Shown in pieces: positions 23,694 to 36,200 of a DNA stretch of 64,000 nt. The stretch spans positions 30,198,901 through 30,262,900 of the forward strand of contig BTRK01000006.1 in the NCBI GenBank assembly GCA_036245805.1, given 5' to 3'. This DNA is from Pristionchus mayeri (lineage: Eukaryota > Nematoda > Chromadorea > Rhabditida > Neodiplogasteridae). How positions within the stretch are numbered: the stretch's first letter is position 1; every line of letters starts with the position of its first letter. Both the position numbers and the translations under genes were made by a program. Under the pieces are notes generated by a model. It made no database searches, was not told the origin of the DNA, and saw only the letters and a list, made by a program, of their open reading frames with translations.

Positions 23694-26600
23694 ATGGGCC
23701 GTTCGGGAAATCCAGTGCTCACCGAAGAGCAGAAGAAGAAGATTTCGATGCGCGGCGGTGGACAGCCCAGGAGAGGGGGAGGACCTCCGGGACGAGTGAG
23801 TTATCTTTCCCACAATTTTTTTCTTGGAAAGGCGTGTTACTGAAAATTCCCCCACCCATGAATTTTACCGTGCCTTCGGGAGGCTTAAAAAATTTTAAAC
23901 GCTTGTCCGAAGTGAATTCAAATATGAATTTCTTCTTGCAGGGCCGAGGAGGTGGAGGTGGAGGTCGGGGAGGTGGTAATGGTCCTAGTCGCGGCGCTGC
24001 TCCTCACGGAAGAGGAAATTTCGGAGGGCCTCCCGGGTTAGCTTTACTTAATTTTATCCGTGTTGTGTTAAAGTACGTTTTATTTCTTTGTTTTGAAGAT
24101 TTATTTGAGGGCTTCGTACAACAAACCCTCAAATAAATAGAGCAAAAATTGCATTTGTATCTTCAATATATATTCATGTCTATGCAATCGAATACATTGG
24201 ATTCAGATCTCTCGTATTTACTATTTGGAGAACCAGAGAGATTATTCCGTGGTGAAATGTGTTCTTTAATTCCATTCTAACATTTTTCTCTCGCTTGTAG
24301 CAATGTTAATACAACGATTATACTTTTTTTGCAGATTTGCACAGGCTCGCTACGGTTTCTTCACCAACGACATGCCTTCGGGACCAATAGGACATGTTAA
24401 TAAGGTGCGATCAATATTCTGAATGCGCAGAGCTTTTCAAATCATCGATTTCATATAGTTTCTAAAAATCGTCTACTATCCTTTTGTTAATTTATGAATT
24501 CTGAAAACATAAATTAGGAACGTGTGAAACAGTTCACAGACAGTCGCAAGCAAATATGATTTTTGAAGAATGAAATAATTAAATATATTCCGAACCAATA
24601 AGCTGTTTCCAAAAAATGACAGCAGGATTCGTTCATCTATAAAGTTAAATAACTTATTTTGACTGCGAGATGCTTTCAGCTTTATTGAAGTCGTATATCG
24701 TTTTTTCTCAAAGGGAATGGGACAGTGCTCTGTTCTGTACAGAGGGGGAATACCTACCGGGGCCAGTTAGCTGGCCCCGGATGGATTCCTCAAAGAATTC
24801 GATCAATACTCATTTTCCGATCTTCAGCAGTTTGTGGACTCCCGAATGCCAGGTTGTGCTATCAAGCACTTTTATTTATTTTCAAACATTATTTATTTGG
24901 TGTCGGCTATACTGGACAAATTGTTGAAATCTGATTGATCAGTGAGTACTAAAAGAAAGCCGACACCGGTGAATTAATATTCAAAATGAAATAAAAGATA
25001 GGTTATTTTGCCCTTGGAAGCCCGGCAGTATAAAATATCACATGAGAATTTCGTGTACTTTTAATATGTTGAATATGCCTCAACCATATCTAGACACGGG
25101 AGTTGGATCCTATAGATCCTATATTAACCGATAAGCTCCACATAATTCAGATCTAATTCAGATTTATCATTTCAACTGTTTTGTAAGGTCGCGTCAATTT
25201 TACATGCGCACACTAGATGAATTCGTATCTGGATGAATGATTTATGTTCCGTTTTCATCTCTGGGCTTCCTCGGGCTTACTCCCTTGATAATCCTCCTCT
25301 TTGCAGTGATGACTCCCTCGGCGTCGTCTGTCGGAGGAGGAGATCGACCCATTCGACCTCCCAATGGAGGACTCATGCCACCGCCATTGCGAGGAGCAGG
25401 GGACGACACCAATTGGGTTCCTGTCGGAGTAAGTATCTCTCTTTCGCCCTAGCTAAAGTTCGAATTTTGTTACCAGGACTGATTTGACTGATTTATTTGA
25501 TGAAAATAGATGTTTTGAACCAACGAAGAGTGTCCTTCTGAGTTAGTGAATGGAATTGCAGCCTCCTCGTAGTCTTCTTGAGCCCCTGGGTGGATTAGGT
25601 GGAGGGGGAGGAGGAATGGCTCCGTCAGGCAGTGGAGCAAGCAGACCTCCAGCTAATGGAGCAATTCATGAACTATTCGGTCAGTGAGTGACGAGTTTAG
25701 AGCGTTGTTGTCGTTTATTTAATAACTAGCCTGGCTGGCCCCCGCCTTTGGCTGGGGCCCCGTCCTTGCGGAGGTCAAAAATTAAAATGATAAATCTGAC
25801 CCATGGGCCATGGCTATTTATCGATTGGTATACGGTAGTTGACCAATGCAAATTTTTGATTGGTATACGGTAATGGACCGATGCATTTATAACGTCATTA
25901 ATCCCTCCTCTCCTGATTTCGCAATCCGGTCTTACGGAGTAACACTGCTCTTTATATATAAGCATAGATATTGGTTATAATTTTTTTCTCAAAATATATA
26001 TTAAAGACATAATATTCAGGAAAGATGGTGTGGAAGAAGATGGAGATGCTCGAGGATCCCAGTGAGGTGCGAAGAGATTCATTCATTCTTTTTTCATGGT
26101 GGTGTTGTAAAAATGGGCGTAAAATTCAATTGAAATATGGTTACTATAGATTAGCGTTATATGAGAGCGTTTGCCCAAAAGTCGAGCAGATCCGGAATAT
26201 TTTGGCACAGCAAAAAAGTCGATTTTCCAATTTCATGTGATTAGGGGTTCTCAAGGGTGCTGATGAAGATAGGCATAGTCATTTTACACGTGGAGCTTCC
26301 GTTGGCTCCAGACGACGTTGCGTCGAATTCGCATTTTCATGAATTCCTCTGCTCTATGAAGCGGCAAAATTAACCGAACAAGTTTTCCGGGGTAGAATTT
26401 TATGACGAACACGCCTGTATACTTCATTTTTACTAATTTTGTAAATCAAAAATAAAAAAATAAACTTTTCTCTAAGTAAATCCCGAGCTTAGCAAATATA
26501 CCGATAGGAGCGCCGCAAAGAGAGGATTCCAAATCTACAATTTTGTCCAATTTCGACATCAAAATTTTAAGAAAACCTAAAAATAGTGGACAGTTTTTGC

Positions 26601-28494
26601 TCGAATTGACTCATTCTCTCCCCTCGACCACGACTCTCTCACCCCACCACAATTCTCCCTCTGGCAGTCCTCCCTCCCCTGCCTCTCTCGTGGTGTGGTG
26701 AGAGAGAGTCGGGGTCAAGGGGAGAGAATGAGTCAATTCAATCAAAAACTGACCACTATTTTTAGGTTTTCTTAAAATTTTGATGTCGAAATTGGACAAA
26801 ATTGTAGATTTGGAATCCTCTCTTTGCGGCGCTCCTATCGGTGTATTTGCTAAGCTCGGGATTTACTTAGAGAAAAGTTGAATTTTTATTTTTTTAATTA
26901 CTAAATTAGTAAAAATGAAGTATACAGGCGTGTTCGTCATAAAATTCTACCCCGGAAAACTTGTTCGGCTAATTTTGGCGCTTCATAGAGCAGAGGAATT
27001 CATGAAAATGCGAATTCGACGCAACGTCGTCTGGAGCCAACGGAAGCTCCACGTGCAAAATGAATATGCCTATCTTCATCAGCACCTTTGAGAACCCCAA
27101 ATCACATGAAATTGGAAAATCGACTTTTTTTGCTGTGCCAGACTATGTTCGGTTCTTCGGCAAACGCCCTCATATCGTATTTTTCAACAATTTAGTACGA
27201 TGTCTGTGATTTTTGCCATAGCACGATATTCATTAATGCTTTGTTAGCAAATTGTAAATATTTGAACCTAATTTGGTCCCTTTGCAATTCGCCTTCCATT
27301 TGTTTTATTCAGACCAATAAGTACCCGGTGTCTTGAAATTTTTCTCTGGTCTGGTGTGGGTTTTTGGGCCCTAGTGACATTTATATACAAGAATGGAAAG
27401 ATATGGTGAGTGCTATAATATACCTTCTTTTACTTAATATTTCGCACAGTTGGTTGATCTTGTATTCTATTTTCAGGTGGATAGTCTGCAAAACGAGATC
27501 ATGGAGCTGATCGCGAAAGCTGTGAAAAAGCAACAGGAGAGAAAGGCGGTGAGCGGAATTCCTCAGGGGAGAGAGAAAGAGAAGGGAGATTCGATGGAGG
27601 TCGATACCGTTTACTGCGTGCTTAACTCCCCTCAGTCAATACTCTGTTTATGCCCCTCAATTTACTCATTGTTCGATTCAGCCGCAGCGCATGATGATAA
27701 CCAATGATGAACCGCAGTATGAGCCACTCTGAAGCAGTGTGTACCCCTGCAATCTACGTCCTTCTCTTTGTCTCTCTCCACGATCTCTGATCGTTATACT
27801 TCACGTGCTTGCAATTATTGTTTTGACTATTGCACGATAAACATGGTATTTCACAAGTTATGCCGACCACTGACAGGTTGCATGTGAATATACATCTTTA
27901 TAGACTGAGGGGGGTTATATCATTGATTACAGAAAGAAGCGGTTGATGGAGGAGGGGATGGGCAGTCTGAGACCATTCCCTATGGCCGGCCCCATGCAGC
28001 TAATAATGGAGAAGAACCCGCGTTTGGTGAGTGAATACGGTAGTTTCGCTGTGGGAGGGAAGGGCTAGCTAGTGCCATGATACCCCTTCCCCTCCACCGA
28101 TTCATGGACATTCGAAAAGCCTATTCACCTAACGTTACTCGTACGGAAATCGTTCAAACGTTTCGGATTTCACCCTGCCGAAGGTGAAGCAAGAAATTGC
28201 GGTATATTTAGAACGCATACCTCTCCGCTGCGTCTTTGGAAATTTCACTGTAATTCACTGCTAAGTAGAGAATTGAATGAAAGTATCTTAGCTTAACAAA
28301 TTGCGGGCGGTTTAAACATCGAATTTTACTGTGTTGTCAAGTGGCGGAGTTAGGCGGTCCTATTTTCCAAATGTCGACGGGTAAGGGACCTTGATATGAT
28401 CATTTTATTAATCTCGCCATTATCGTCTTTGGTTGCAGGAAACATGCCCAAATTCGGTGGTTACAAACCCTACCAAGGGCCTGGATTCTTCTGA
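23694..28494 (+). CDS. RGG-rich protein gene with alternative 3' ends
   Basis: Exons 23694-23795, 23942-24036, 24335-24404, 25307-25428, 25562-25679, 26020-26066 and 27477-27548 encode Arg/Gly-rich then Pro/Gly-rich segments ([28 protein letters not shown]). A helical region follows (LFGKMVWKKMEMLED, then SLQNEIMELIAKAVKKQQER). RGG tracts usually bind RNA, so an RNA-linked nuclear or granule role is inferred; I do not recognise the family. Two 3' ends both join in phase: exon 27682-27732 (ending DEPQYEPL) or exons 27933-28026 plus 28439-28494 (ending KPYQGPGFF). Exon 24335-24404 ends in phase 0, but exon 25307 needs phase 1. A small exon is therefore missing, or the second part starts at ATG 25309 as a trans-spliced transcript. 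A foldback element occupies the intron before 27477. Confidence 0.75.
24757..24780. repeat. Perfect GC-rich hairpin in an intron
   Basis: CCGGGGCCAG and CTGGCCCCGG pair perfectly around a TTAG loop. It sits in the intron between 24404 and 25307 of the RGG gene. It may be the tip of a degraded mobile element or a structured RNA motif. No longer arms were seen. Confidence 0.7.
26159..27175. mobile_element. Foldback element in an RGG-gene intron
   Basis: Inverted arms of about 450 bp, starting ATATGAGAGCGTTTGCCC and centred near 26670, lie between the exons ending 26066 and starting 27477. They include matching AAGTCGATTTTCCAATTTCA segments. No coding capacity. Related but degraded termini (GCCCGTTCGCGCAAGAGTCG and similar) occur near 7268 and 43608. 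Confidence 0.8.
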
Positions 28495-29283
28495 ATGTTT
28501 GCTGTCCAAATGCGTTGTATTGGTACACGCGATATGAAGAACACAATTTCATTACTTTTATTATTTTAACAAATCTTAACCCTGTTGACTTTGATCGTTT
28601 TCATTGTTCACAAAATCGCTAATTGTGATGAGTTCGCGATTCCCATTATTGATAAAAACAAATCAGTAATATATTATGGATTTTTTACATTTGTTAATGA
28701 CCCAACAAGGACGAAATTGACTCCCATTTTTAATTTTCCATTGGATATAGGCTGGCTGAATTAGCTGTGAAATAATATACAAAAATACAAAAAATCAATT
28801 ATTGTCCTTGCGGACTGCCGGAAAGAATCAGGTTGGAGTTGCCGGATCCTGACCTACCACTTTTGCACTGTCGTTCATACACTGCGCGTAGAACCTTCCG
28901 ATCAGGAATTCGTCTTTGTTGAGTATCTTTGAAAGTCGGAAGTTTCTTATCAAAACTGCGGTTATTCTCCTTTTCACTTATAGAGGAGCACAAGAAATTT
29001 ATTATTCATCTTCTCTATTTATTACCCGGTGTGACAATTGGAAATAGAAGAAGAGAGAACAAAGCATGCGATTAATCAATAATTACTCTGTTGATCTACC
29101 GGACTAATGAACATCGACTGGTGAATGAGTCGATTGATCAGATCTACAAACTCGAAGATACGGTAGACTATTATTGCAAATCGGGATGTGATGAGGAAGT
29201 GGAGGGACGACTAATCGATAAAGCATACTGTAGGATGGTAGAGACACGCAGTGTAAGGAGTTTGTCCGTAATTTTTCCGTTGA
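28495..29283. other. Gap between convergent RGG and Ly6 genes
   Basis: 3' flanks of two convergent genes. A minus frame at 28799-28993 (64 codons, basic, ending SNLILSGSPQGQ) has balanced composition and could be a small gene or a terminal exon, but it has no linked exon. A plus frame at 29091-29336 overlaps the Ly6 3' end. Neither is supported well enough to call. Confidence 0.4.
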
Positions 29284-30271
29284 TTAGAATGGCTGTGAAG
29301 TATGAAGGCGTTCTCCAGTCTTGCCTGCTTTCGTAGGCTTGAGGGCGTTATGCTTGGGTCCTCCGATAGGTTTGAGATGAGGAGGGGCTGGACCTGCGCG
29401 ATGAACATCCTCCTCCGAGGTAACCGTCGTAGGCAGATTCAGATTGGCCAGCATGGTTCTGAAGGGAGAGGACTGAGGTCTGATCTTTGATCTCTCTGAC
29501 CTCTCGAGTACATCGTGGTGCGTCCCGTCATTGCACAGAGGAGAAGTGCAGACACAGAGCAGAGAGGAACTCTGTAGTTCGGTGGTCATTAAGATTGTGG
29601 TGATGGTCCTCCCCAGGGGAAGGTATATCTACCCTTCCCGCAAGGGAGAAGAGGGACTCACTGCTGTGGATGGAGGAGGGGCGGGGGGCGCTGCTCGTTT
29701 GGCACGAGATACTTCATCTCGAGGAGAACGAGAGAGGGCTCCCATCTGGATTCTCACTAATTATCGATTGACGACCAGTACGGTAGGAGTTTTTATCCTC
29801 ACCGTGTTGATATTCTGACAGAGGGCACTGCCAGGGAAGAAGAGAAGGTACTGGTAGATGGGAGTTCCTGAAGAGGAGTACGGTAGGGGGTACGGTAGAT
29901 AGCTGGACTGACCAGAGGAAGTGCAGAACTTGCGAGTGTGAATCTTCCCGTCTCTGGGTGAATTGTAGACTACCATCGAACACGAATCAACTCCTTCCTC
30001 GCACGTTTCTCTCTGTAATCCATTCGATTCCATATTTTCAATATATCAAATTTCAGAGTGCTAATTTGTTCGCAACATGATGCTTTTAAAAAATACTCAT
30101 GCTTGTGATCCATGCATAGCGTAGCTTTTTTAATGGCTATTAAATAGTTTCAAGTCGAACCACTTGATGGCATGGCTTGGAGTCGTCATCCCCTCTGTTG
30201 GAGTTGCAGGTCCAGCACTCAAATGCAGCAGAAACAGCCACCAGTGACAGCAAAATAATTGCGGATTGCAT
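29284..30271 (-). CDS. Ly6/uPAR (three-finger) secreted protein
   Basis: Four exons join in phase (30164-30271, 29913-30012, 29803-29867, 29284-29571) to 186 residues. A signal peptide (MQSAIILLSLVAVSAA) is followed by the cysteine pattern of Ly6/uPAR domains: ECWTCNSNRGDDDSKPCHQ, RETCEEGVDSCSMVVY, a single Cys in KFCTSSG, then CQN and LLCVCTSPLCNDG. The CxC...CN ending is the family hallmark. Such proteins are secreted or GPI-anchored modulators of receptors. Here the C-terminal tail of about 75 residues is polar and Pro/Lys-rich with no hydrophobic GPI signal, so secretion is likelier. The start codon is fixed by a TTTCAG two bases upstream and lies 21 bp past a tRNA on the same strand. Confidence 0.88.
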
Positions 30272-30273
30272 TA

Positions 30274-30279
30274 CTGAAA
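30274..30279 (-). promoter_or_regulatory. Likely spliced-leader acceptor of the Ly6 gene
   Basis: TTTCAG directly followed by TA and the ATG at 30271, preceded by a short pyrimidine tract that begins right after the tRNA. Only about 20 bp separate the tRNA from the start codon, so the pre-mRNA must begin inside or upstream of the tRNA. The acceptor would discard that leader. Confidence 0.7.
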
Positions 30280-30292
30280 TAGCAAAAGATAC

Positions 30293-30374
30293 TGAAGAGA
30301 GTGGGATTCGAACCCACGCCTCCGAAGAGACTGGTGCCTTAAACCAGCGCCTTAGACCGCTCGGCCATCTCTCC
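30293..30374 (-). tRNA. tRNA-Leu (anticodon AAG)
   Basis: 82 bases fold as a class II tRNA. The acceptor stem GGAGAGA pairs with TCTCTTC (one G-T) and the discriminator is A. The D arm has GGCCGAGCGGTCTAAGGC. The anticodon stem CTGGT/ACCAG encloses TTAAGGC, giving anticodon AAG, read as IAG for Leu CUN codons. There is a variable arm and a TPsiC arm with GGTTCGAATCC. No intron. A TTTT tract at 30284-30287 is a plausible RNA polymerase III terminator. Confidence 0.95.
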
Positions 30375-33237
30375 ACATCTACTGGCCAACACTAGAGTGG
30401 AAGAGATGGACGAGGATACAAGGGAAGAGTTGACAATGTAACGAAAGGATCGAGAGGAAAAGGGAGCGGGTTTTGCGGAGAAAGTCGAGAAGGGAAATGG
30501 AAAAGCGCCGTTGTTTAGGAGTAGGAGAGAAGAGAAAGTGGATCAAACTCCCCGCCTCTTTCCATTTTCAGTTCGTAACAGTTTGGGATCTGCCCGAACT
30601 CGCACATCCGGAAACGGGTCTGTTCAATTAAGATAGGGATGAGATGGTAGAGGACGAGGAGTCAACTAGCCGAGAAGTGTCCACTTCCTCGTATATAGAA
30701 GGGAATGCTACGGGTCGATGGGTGATACTCTACTACCAATAAAGAATGTCTCCATTTACGATTACTGCAACGGGAAATAATAATAAACACATTTAGAGAG
30801 GGAATTCTCACGGGGGGGATTACTTTTAATAGGTAGGGCAAGTACTGAAGTTGTTTAGCAAGAGGAGAAGCACAGGGCACTTGCAAAACATGGCTGACCC
30901 ATTGAATGGAGTTGGATCGGTCACGAATGCTGCCAGTCAGGCAAAAGAAAGGATCGGAAAGGGAGGCGAACCGCTGGCAGAAAAGAAATCCGAATTGTCA
31001 CGAGGGAGGGAGGGACCTTCTCACTCAAATAAAGACCTCGATTCGCTCTAGCGAATTTCAAGAATTTTGAGGTAAAACACGATCACCCGAATAGAAATAG
31101 TGACAAAAAGAGAGGCGTTGGTGGCAAAACGAATGGCAATCTTCAATACTTCAATGGAAGTTTCAAAACATGGAATCCTAAAAACTCCGTACTATGAAGT
31201 AAATGAGAGTGGAGGCATAATTGAAGGAAGTAATAGTGAGTGAAGGATTGGGAAGAGAGAGACTTAACTGTGGAGGAAGAATGAGCAGTTGAACCCGTTC
31301 CCGAAGGGTAGAAGGGTCGAGAGGGGAAAGAGTATCTCGATTGAGATTCCTATCTTGTGAGAAATGAGAAGATGGCCAAAACAGAACTATCGAGATTGTG
31401 GAGAACAAAGACGGAAGAAGAGGATCGAAGTGATCTGAAGGAGACAACAATTGAGTGAAGATAATCTAGATGGAGAAGATGAATTGAGTGGGGTGAAACC
31501 CGATGAGACTTCACCACTGCTCCATAATCCAAAAAAAGCAGAGGCATTCAAGCTAATCCAATCACATTTTTCCAATGGTCATTGAATCGTGAAAGGTTAC
31601 TTTACGAAAGTGGACCAGTAAGGACTAATAGGAAACGGGTAAGACTCAATTTCGATTTCGAACTTGAACCGAGATATTGGCAATTTAATCAACGAGAACA
31701 CTACACATGTTTCTTTAGATGTTGCATGAATGTGGAGTGTAAGGGAAGAGTGAGAATGATTCGTGTCTTCCAAGTGAATTGACCACTGGCAGCAGTTTGA
31801 ATGGCTCTTCTCCTCTCCCCTCACTTTGAAGCCGGCTCTCGATAGAGTGCTGGAAGAAGGGAAAAAGAGAGGAACGGCCAACCCGATCTGCCTCCCAATC
31901 AACATCCACTCTTGTACTCTCATTATATAGACAAGTCAACTGATTGCAAATGAGAGGGCATTGATCATAAATGAGTATTTATGGAAGGCGAGGTACCTAG
32001 ATAAAGAAGACTAAGTAATATATCGATGCTTCCGGATGGGGAATGGGGTGTGAGGGAGGAGATGGGATAGGGGATTAGATTGGAATCGGTTCTGGTTGAC
32101 AATGGAAGAACGAATGGAAGGAAGTTAGGACAGGATCACTCTCGAATTCGAATCAGTGGGAAGCCAATAAAGAGAAGAATGAAGAGAATAGACTGAAGGT
32201 GAGAATGGAATATCGAGAAGAAGACAAAGATGAGAGATAGATGGGGAATCCTCGAGTTTAAGTGAGAACTTGGATGGATTAAGCCCTGTGGGACACTTCA
32301 ATTGAGAGTCGAATCAGAGTTGAAATGAGAGGAATTGAAAGAAAGAGAGTTGTTGTTCCATTGGAAGAACCAGTGGACAGCAATAAGCAAGATACGATCG
32401 AGAACAGCACTAATGGTTCGCCCCTTGGAAGGAAGGAGGAGGTCACTCTGTAGGTGGGAGGAAGGGAATGACGACTATTCACCAGAAGGAATAATCGTCA
32501 GTCAGAGATTGGAAGGACGGATTGGAATGGATTAACTGATGAAGAACACTTGAGGAAACTATTGGAAATCAGAGTAGAGAAGCAAAGCGTGTATTCCTAA
32601 GGAGAAAGGGAAAGTCCGAGAGTGAAAGGATACTGTCAAAACTGTCTCCGAACCGGGTGGGAAAGGAGGGAACAAAGAAACGACCCAAATAGGAGCCATT
32701 CCCGAGATTTGCCTCGTTATCTGTTTATGAAGTAGAATTCATCTTTATTTAGTCGAATCATCAGAATTGGAATATGACAAGGAATTGAGAAAGTAAGAGA
32801 GGGGATACACTGGAATATTCACGCAAGCAGTCGATGGATGGACGACGGTCTAGGGGAGAGATTGGAAAAGGATTAGGGAGGGACATCATTGAAGACCGAT
32901 ATTGAACGAAGAGAGTATTGAATCCTATCGAAGTAAATGAAAGAATATGAAGCTCTGCTCTGTCCACATTGTAATTCACAATTTGTTAAGATAAACACTT
33001 GGATAAAACAACGAACTATCTAGATATATTAGATATGAATAATGTCTATACCGCGAGGGATTATGCATGGAGACTTTATGGCGAGTGGAAAGGGGATCTC
33101 TCTATAGATCCTCATCAGTACTTGCTTCTTCTCCTTTGAGTGATTCTAATTGAAACTGGAGTGAATCCCCTCGATCTCTATCTGAAATCTCAATTATGAA
33201 TCACTTGGAAAACTATGCGATATTACGATTGAATCAG
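30375..33237. other. Purine-rich region without a supported gene
   Basis: The + strand is strongly purine-rich across most of this stretch. Minus-strand frames (for example 31178-31450, 31350-31547, 32279-32482) are correspondingly Ser/Leu/Pro-rich. A plus frame at 30851-31051 (starting MFSKRRSTGHLQ) has more ordinary composition but no linked exons. Unresolved minus-strand exons of a membrane protein are possible. No transposon ends or RNA genes were seen. Confidence 0.35.
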
Positions 33238-36200
33238 TCAATTTTCCTCACTGAGAAAATGTTCGATTGAAGGTGAAGAGGATAGATCTCCCTCTGAGTT
33301 GAGAGAAGGGAGAGGAAGACGAGAGGAACCGAGAGAGGAGGAGAAATCGAGAGAAGAAGACGTCAGTGAGAGGGGAGAAGCTGCAATTGAAACACTCTCT
33401 ACTATGTAGACATTCTCTCCTTCAACTGCAATATCAGAATTGATTATGGTGCATTCGTGTGGATGCTCATCCCATTCTTCTTACTCACCAGAGTAGAATC
33501 CCGAGGTATAGGAAGAGAAGGAGGATAAGTCACTACTCAATTCCAGAGAAGGAGAGATCACATTCTCATCCTGAATACAACATCACGGTCAAACATATGA
33601 TAATTTCCTTTTCTCTCTCTCTCTCATCCTCACATTCCATGCCATCTCCGTCTTCCACCATTCCGCGGCATCATTGGAACTGCACCGCTCACGAAAACGC
33701 TGCAAGCAATAATTACTGAAAACAAGTGCCAGTATTGAATACATTGTCCGTATGTACTTCACTGCTCGACGCATAACGATTTGTATAGCTATCGTATATA
33801 TTTAGAGTTGAATGGGGGGGGGGGATACTGACTTTGTCGAGTAGTTGACTCTGCTCGAAAGTGAATTGGTTCTTCCAATCTCTCGATCCGCCCTTCCGGA
33901 TGAATTCTCCTCGATGACTGAAACTGCCACTGAATAGGCGACTCGAAAGGGAAAGAGTGTCTATCCCATCACTCTTCCTCCTTCGAGTAAGATGAGTGAA
34001 TACTCACAGTTGCTCATTGGGGAACCATCTCTCTTGGTTCTTCTTCATCGACGAGAGACTCGAGTCACACACTATCTACAATTACTCCATTCATTATCCA
34101 TTTCATTCGTTACCTTTTAGTTTCGGCGTCTCTACTCATAACCAGATATATACAGTATCAGACTACAGTATATAATATACTGTAGTCTGATCTATCTCAT
34201 TATTCTCGTAAGAGTGACTGACCCTTTCCAACTTCTGTTCATCTTTGATTAATTCGTCTGCTTCCCCACCGAGGAAATTGGCGATTTTGATGACTGCTGA
34301 TCGAAGATCGGCCACCATATCCTCGTACTGAAGAGAGAGAGAGAGGATGGAGTCCCCTTGGAGATACCTTGAGGAAGAGAATGTTCTCCTCTCCCTTCTT
34401 GATCCCTTCCAACCATGAATTGAGATGGTCGAAGTAATCTCCGAATCCGATCTGCAATCAATTGATTCCTCTTCACTCATTCAATGGAAGACCCACTTGA
34501 CCACTCATGAACAAATCGAAGAAGACATCGAAATCCCCATTCTCCCATTCGTAGATTTTGAAGTTTCTGTTGTGATGGAAGTAACTGGAAATGGATGGCT
34601 ATGACTGTGATGCATCCCTCAACGCACCTCGTGAGACAGTCCTTCGGATTCCTGACTGCGAAGATGTACTTCGCCCCTCCTCCCTTCGGAATATTCGCGT
34701 ATGTGAAGTGAGACTGCGATTGAGTGACTTCCCCTCTCTCTCTCTCTCTTCCATTGCTACCTTGAGTACCCTTGGAGTCTTGATGGTATCAGAGTATTCC
34801 GCTCCCATTCTTTCAATCATTGGAGACACGAAGCACATCGCTGCAACCAATCATTCTCCTTCTCTCATTCAATTTACTCCAAAAACCTTTCCTTTCTGTT
34901 CCCTCCCATTTCCGTAAACTCTTCTTGATCCGAGTGTAATTCAATGGTCGAATCTTTGACCAAACGTGGGGGAGGGGTTGTTAGGCAAACAAAGGTCGAC
35001 CGATTAGAGAGCGGCCTTTTCTACACGGGAGGTACCCCTTCCAGAGGATCGCTCACCTTTCTTCCCCGATGAGGATGAAGAGGATGGAAGGCTGATATCC
35101 CCATCCTTCTTCCCTGCTGCTGCCTCATATTCGGTCTTACCTGGAAGAGAAGGGATACTGTATACGCTTGAATTGATCTCTGATCTCACCGAGTAATTGA
35201 TGGGAGATGTGTTGTATCCAGGTGGTGCCACACTTGGGATAAGTGACAATGAATACATCGTCCTTTCGAGGGAGCATCCCTTTGGCCGAGCTGGAGAGGC
35301 AATTCCATTCCATCCATCTCCCATTACTCACTACGGATTATCACTTTTTGATGCAATCTAGCAGTAATGATCAATTTAATTAGTAGGCTCATCGGTATAT
35401 TTTGAGGGCATGAGTTTGATAATGAGTGGAGCTATCTGATATGAATCGATCTCAATCTTTTCCACAATGGAAAGAACAGAGATATCTTTTAATGATAACG
35501 TGTATTTACAGCAAATCTCGCCATTCTATCTTAAAATTCTAGTGATAAACAATCGTTTTTATACATCGATTTTTAAAACTTTTTATGATCATGAGAACAT
35601 AAGTGAAGTATGAGTGTAGTCACTCTTTGCCTTTCTATCTCCTTGTGCTTTGATCGGGTCATTTCTATCAGCACAAATCAATCACAGTGACCTTTTGATC
35701 GCGCGGATAATTGAAGATGTCATGTGCACCCTTCTCCTTCTCGCGACATACAATAAACAAATGGACTTGTTTTCCGAAATCCTTCAAGAAAATAAGAATG
35801 TTTTTACTGTGGATCGAGATTCGAATTAGGGGAAATGTTCCAGTTAAGGGAATTCCCTCATGGATAGACTCTAGTCGGAAGACTGATCAACGAGAGTCGA
35901 GTCACTCTCTAATCTTCTTACACTCTCCTAATACAGAGGAATCACGCCATGACAGAGAATGATAGCGAGCACTTCTTATTTCATCTGATGGAAAATAACT
36001 TATTCTGCATTTCATAATCTTGTCTGCTGTGCTCCTTCTTGACGTAGTCAATGGTCTCCGCATGATCACTCCCGTATCTTCCAATCTAACGAGTAATTCA
36101 CTGTGGAATCACGCCATTTTTCGTCAAAATCATGCTGTTTCAGCCCTTCTTCATCTCAATTTCTTATCTCATCGAATAGTTTTGGTTCCTCGCTTAAGAA

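Noticed and set aside
30140..30376. Minus open frame starting MERWPSGLRRWFK upstream of the Ly6 signal peptide
   Set aside because: Its first part is the tRNA-Leu read as protein. The real start is the Met at 30271, preceded by TTTCAG.
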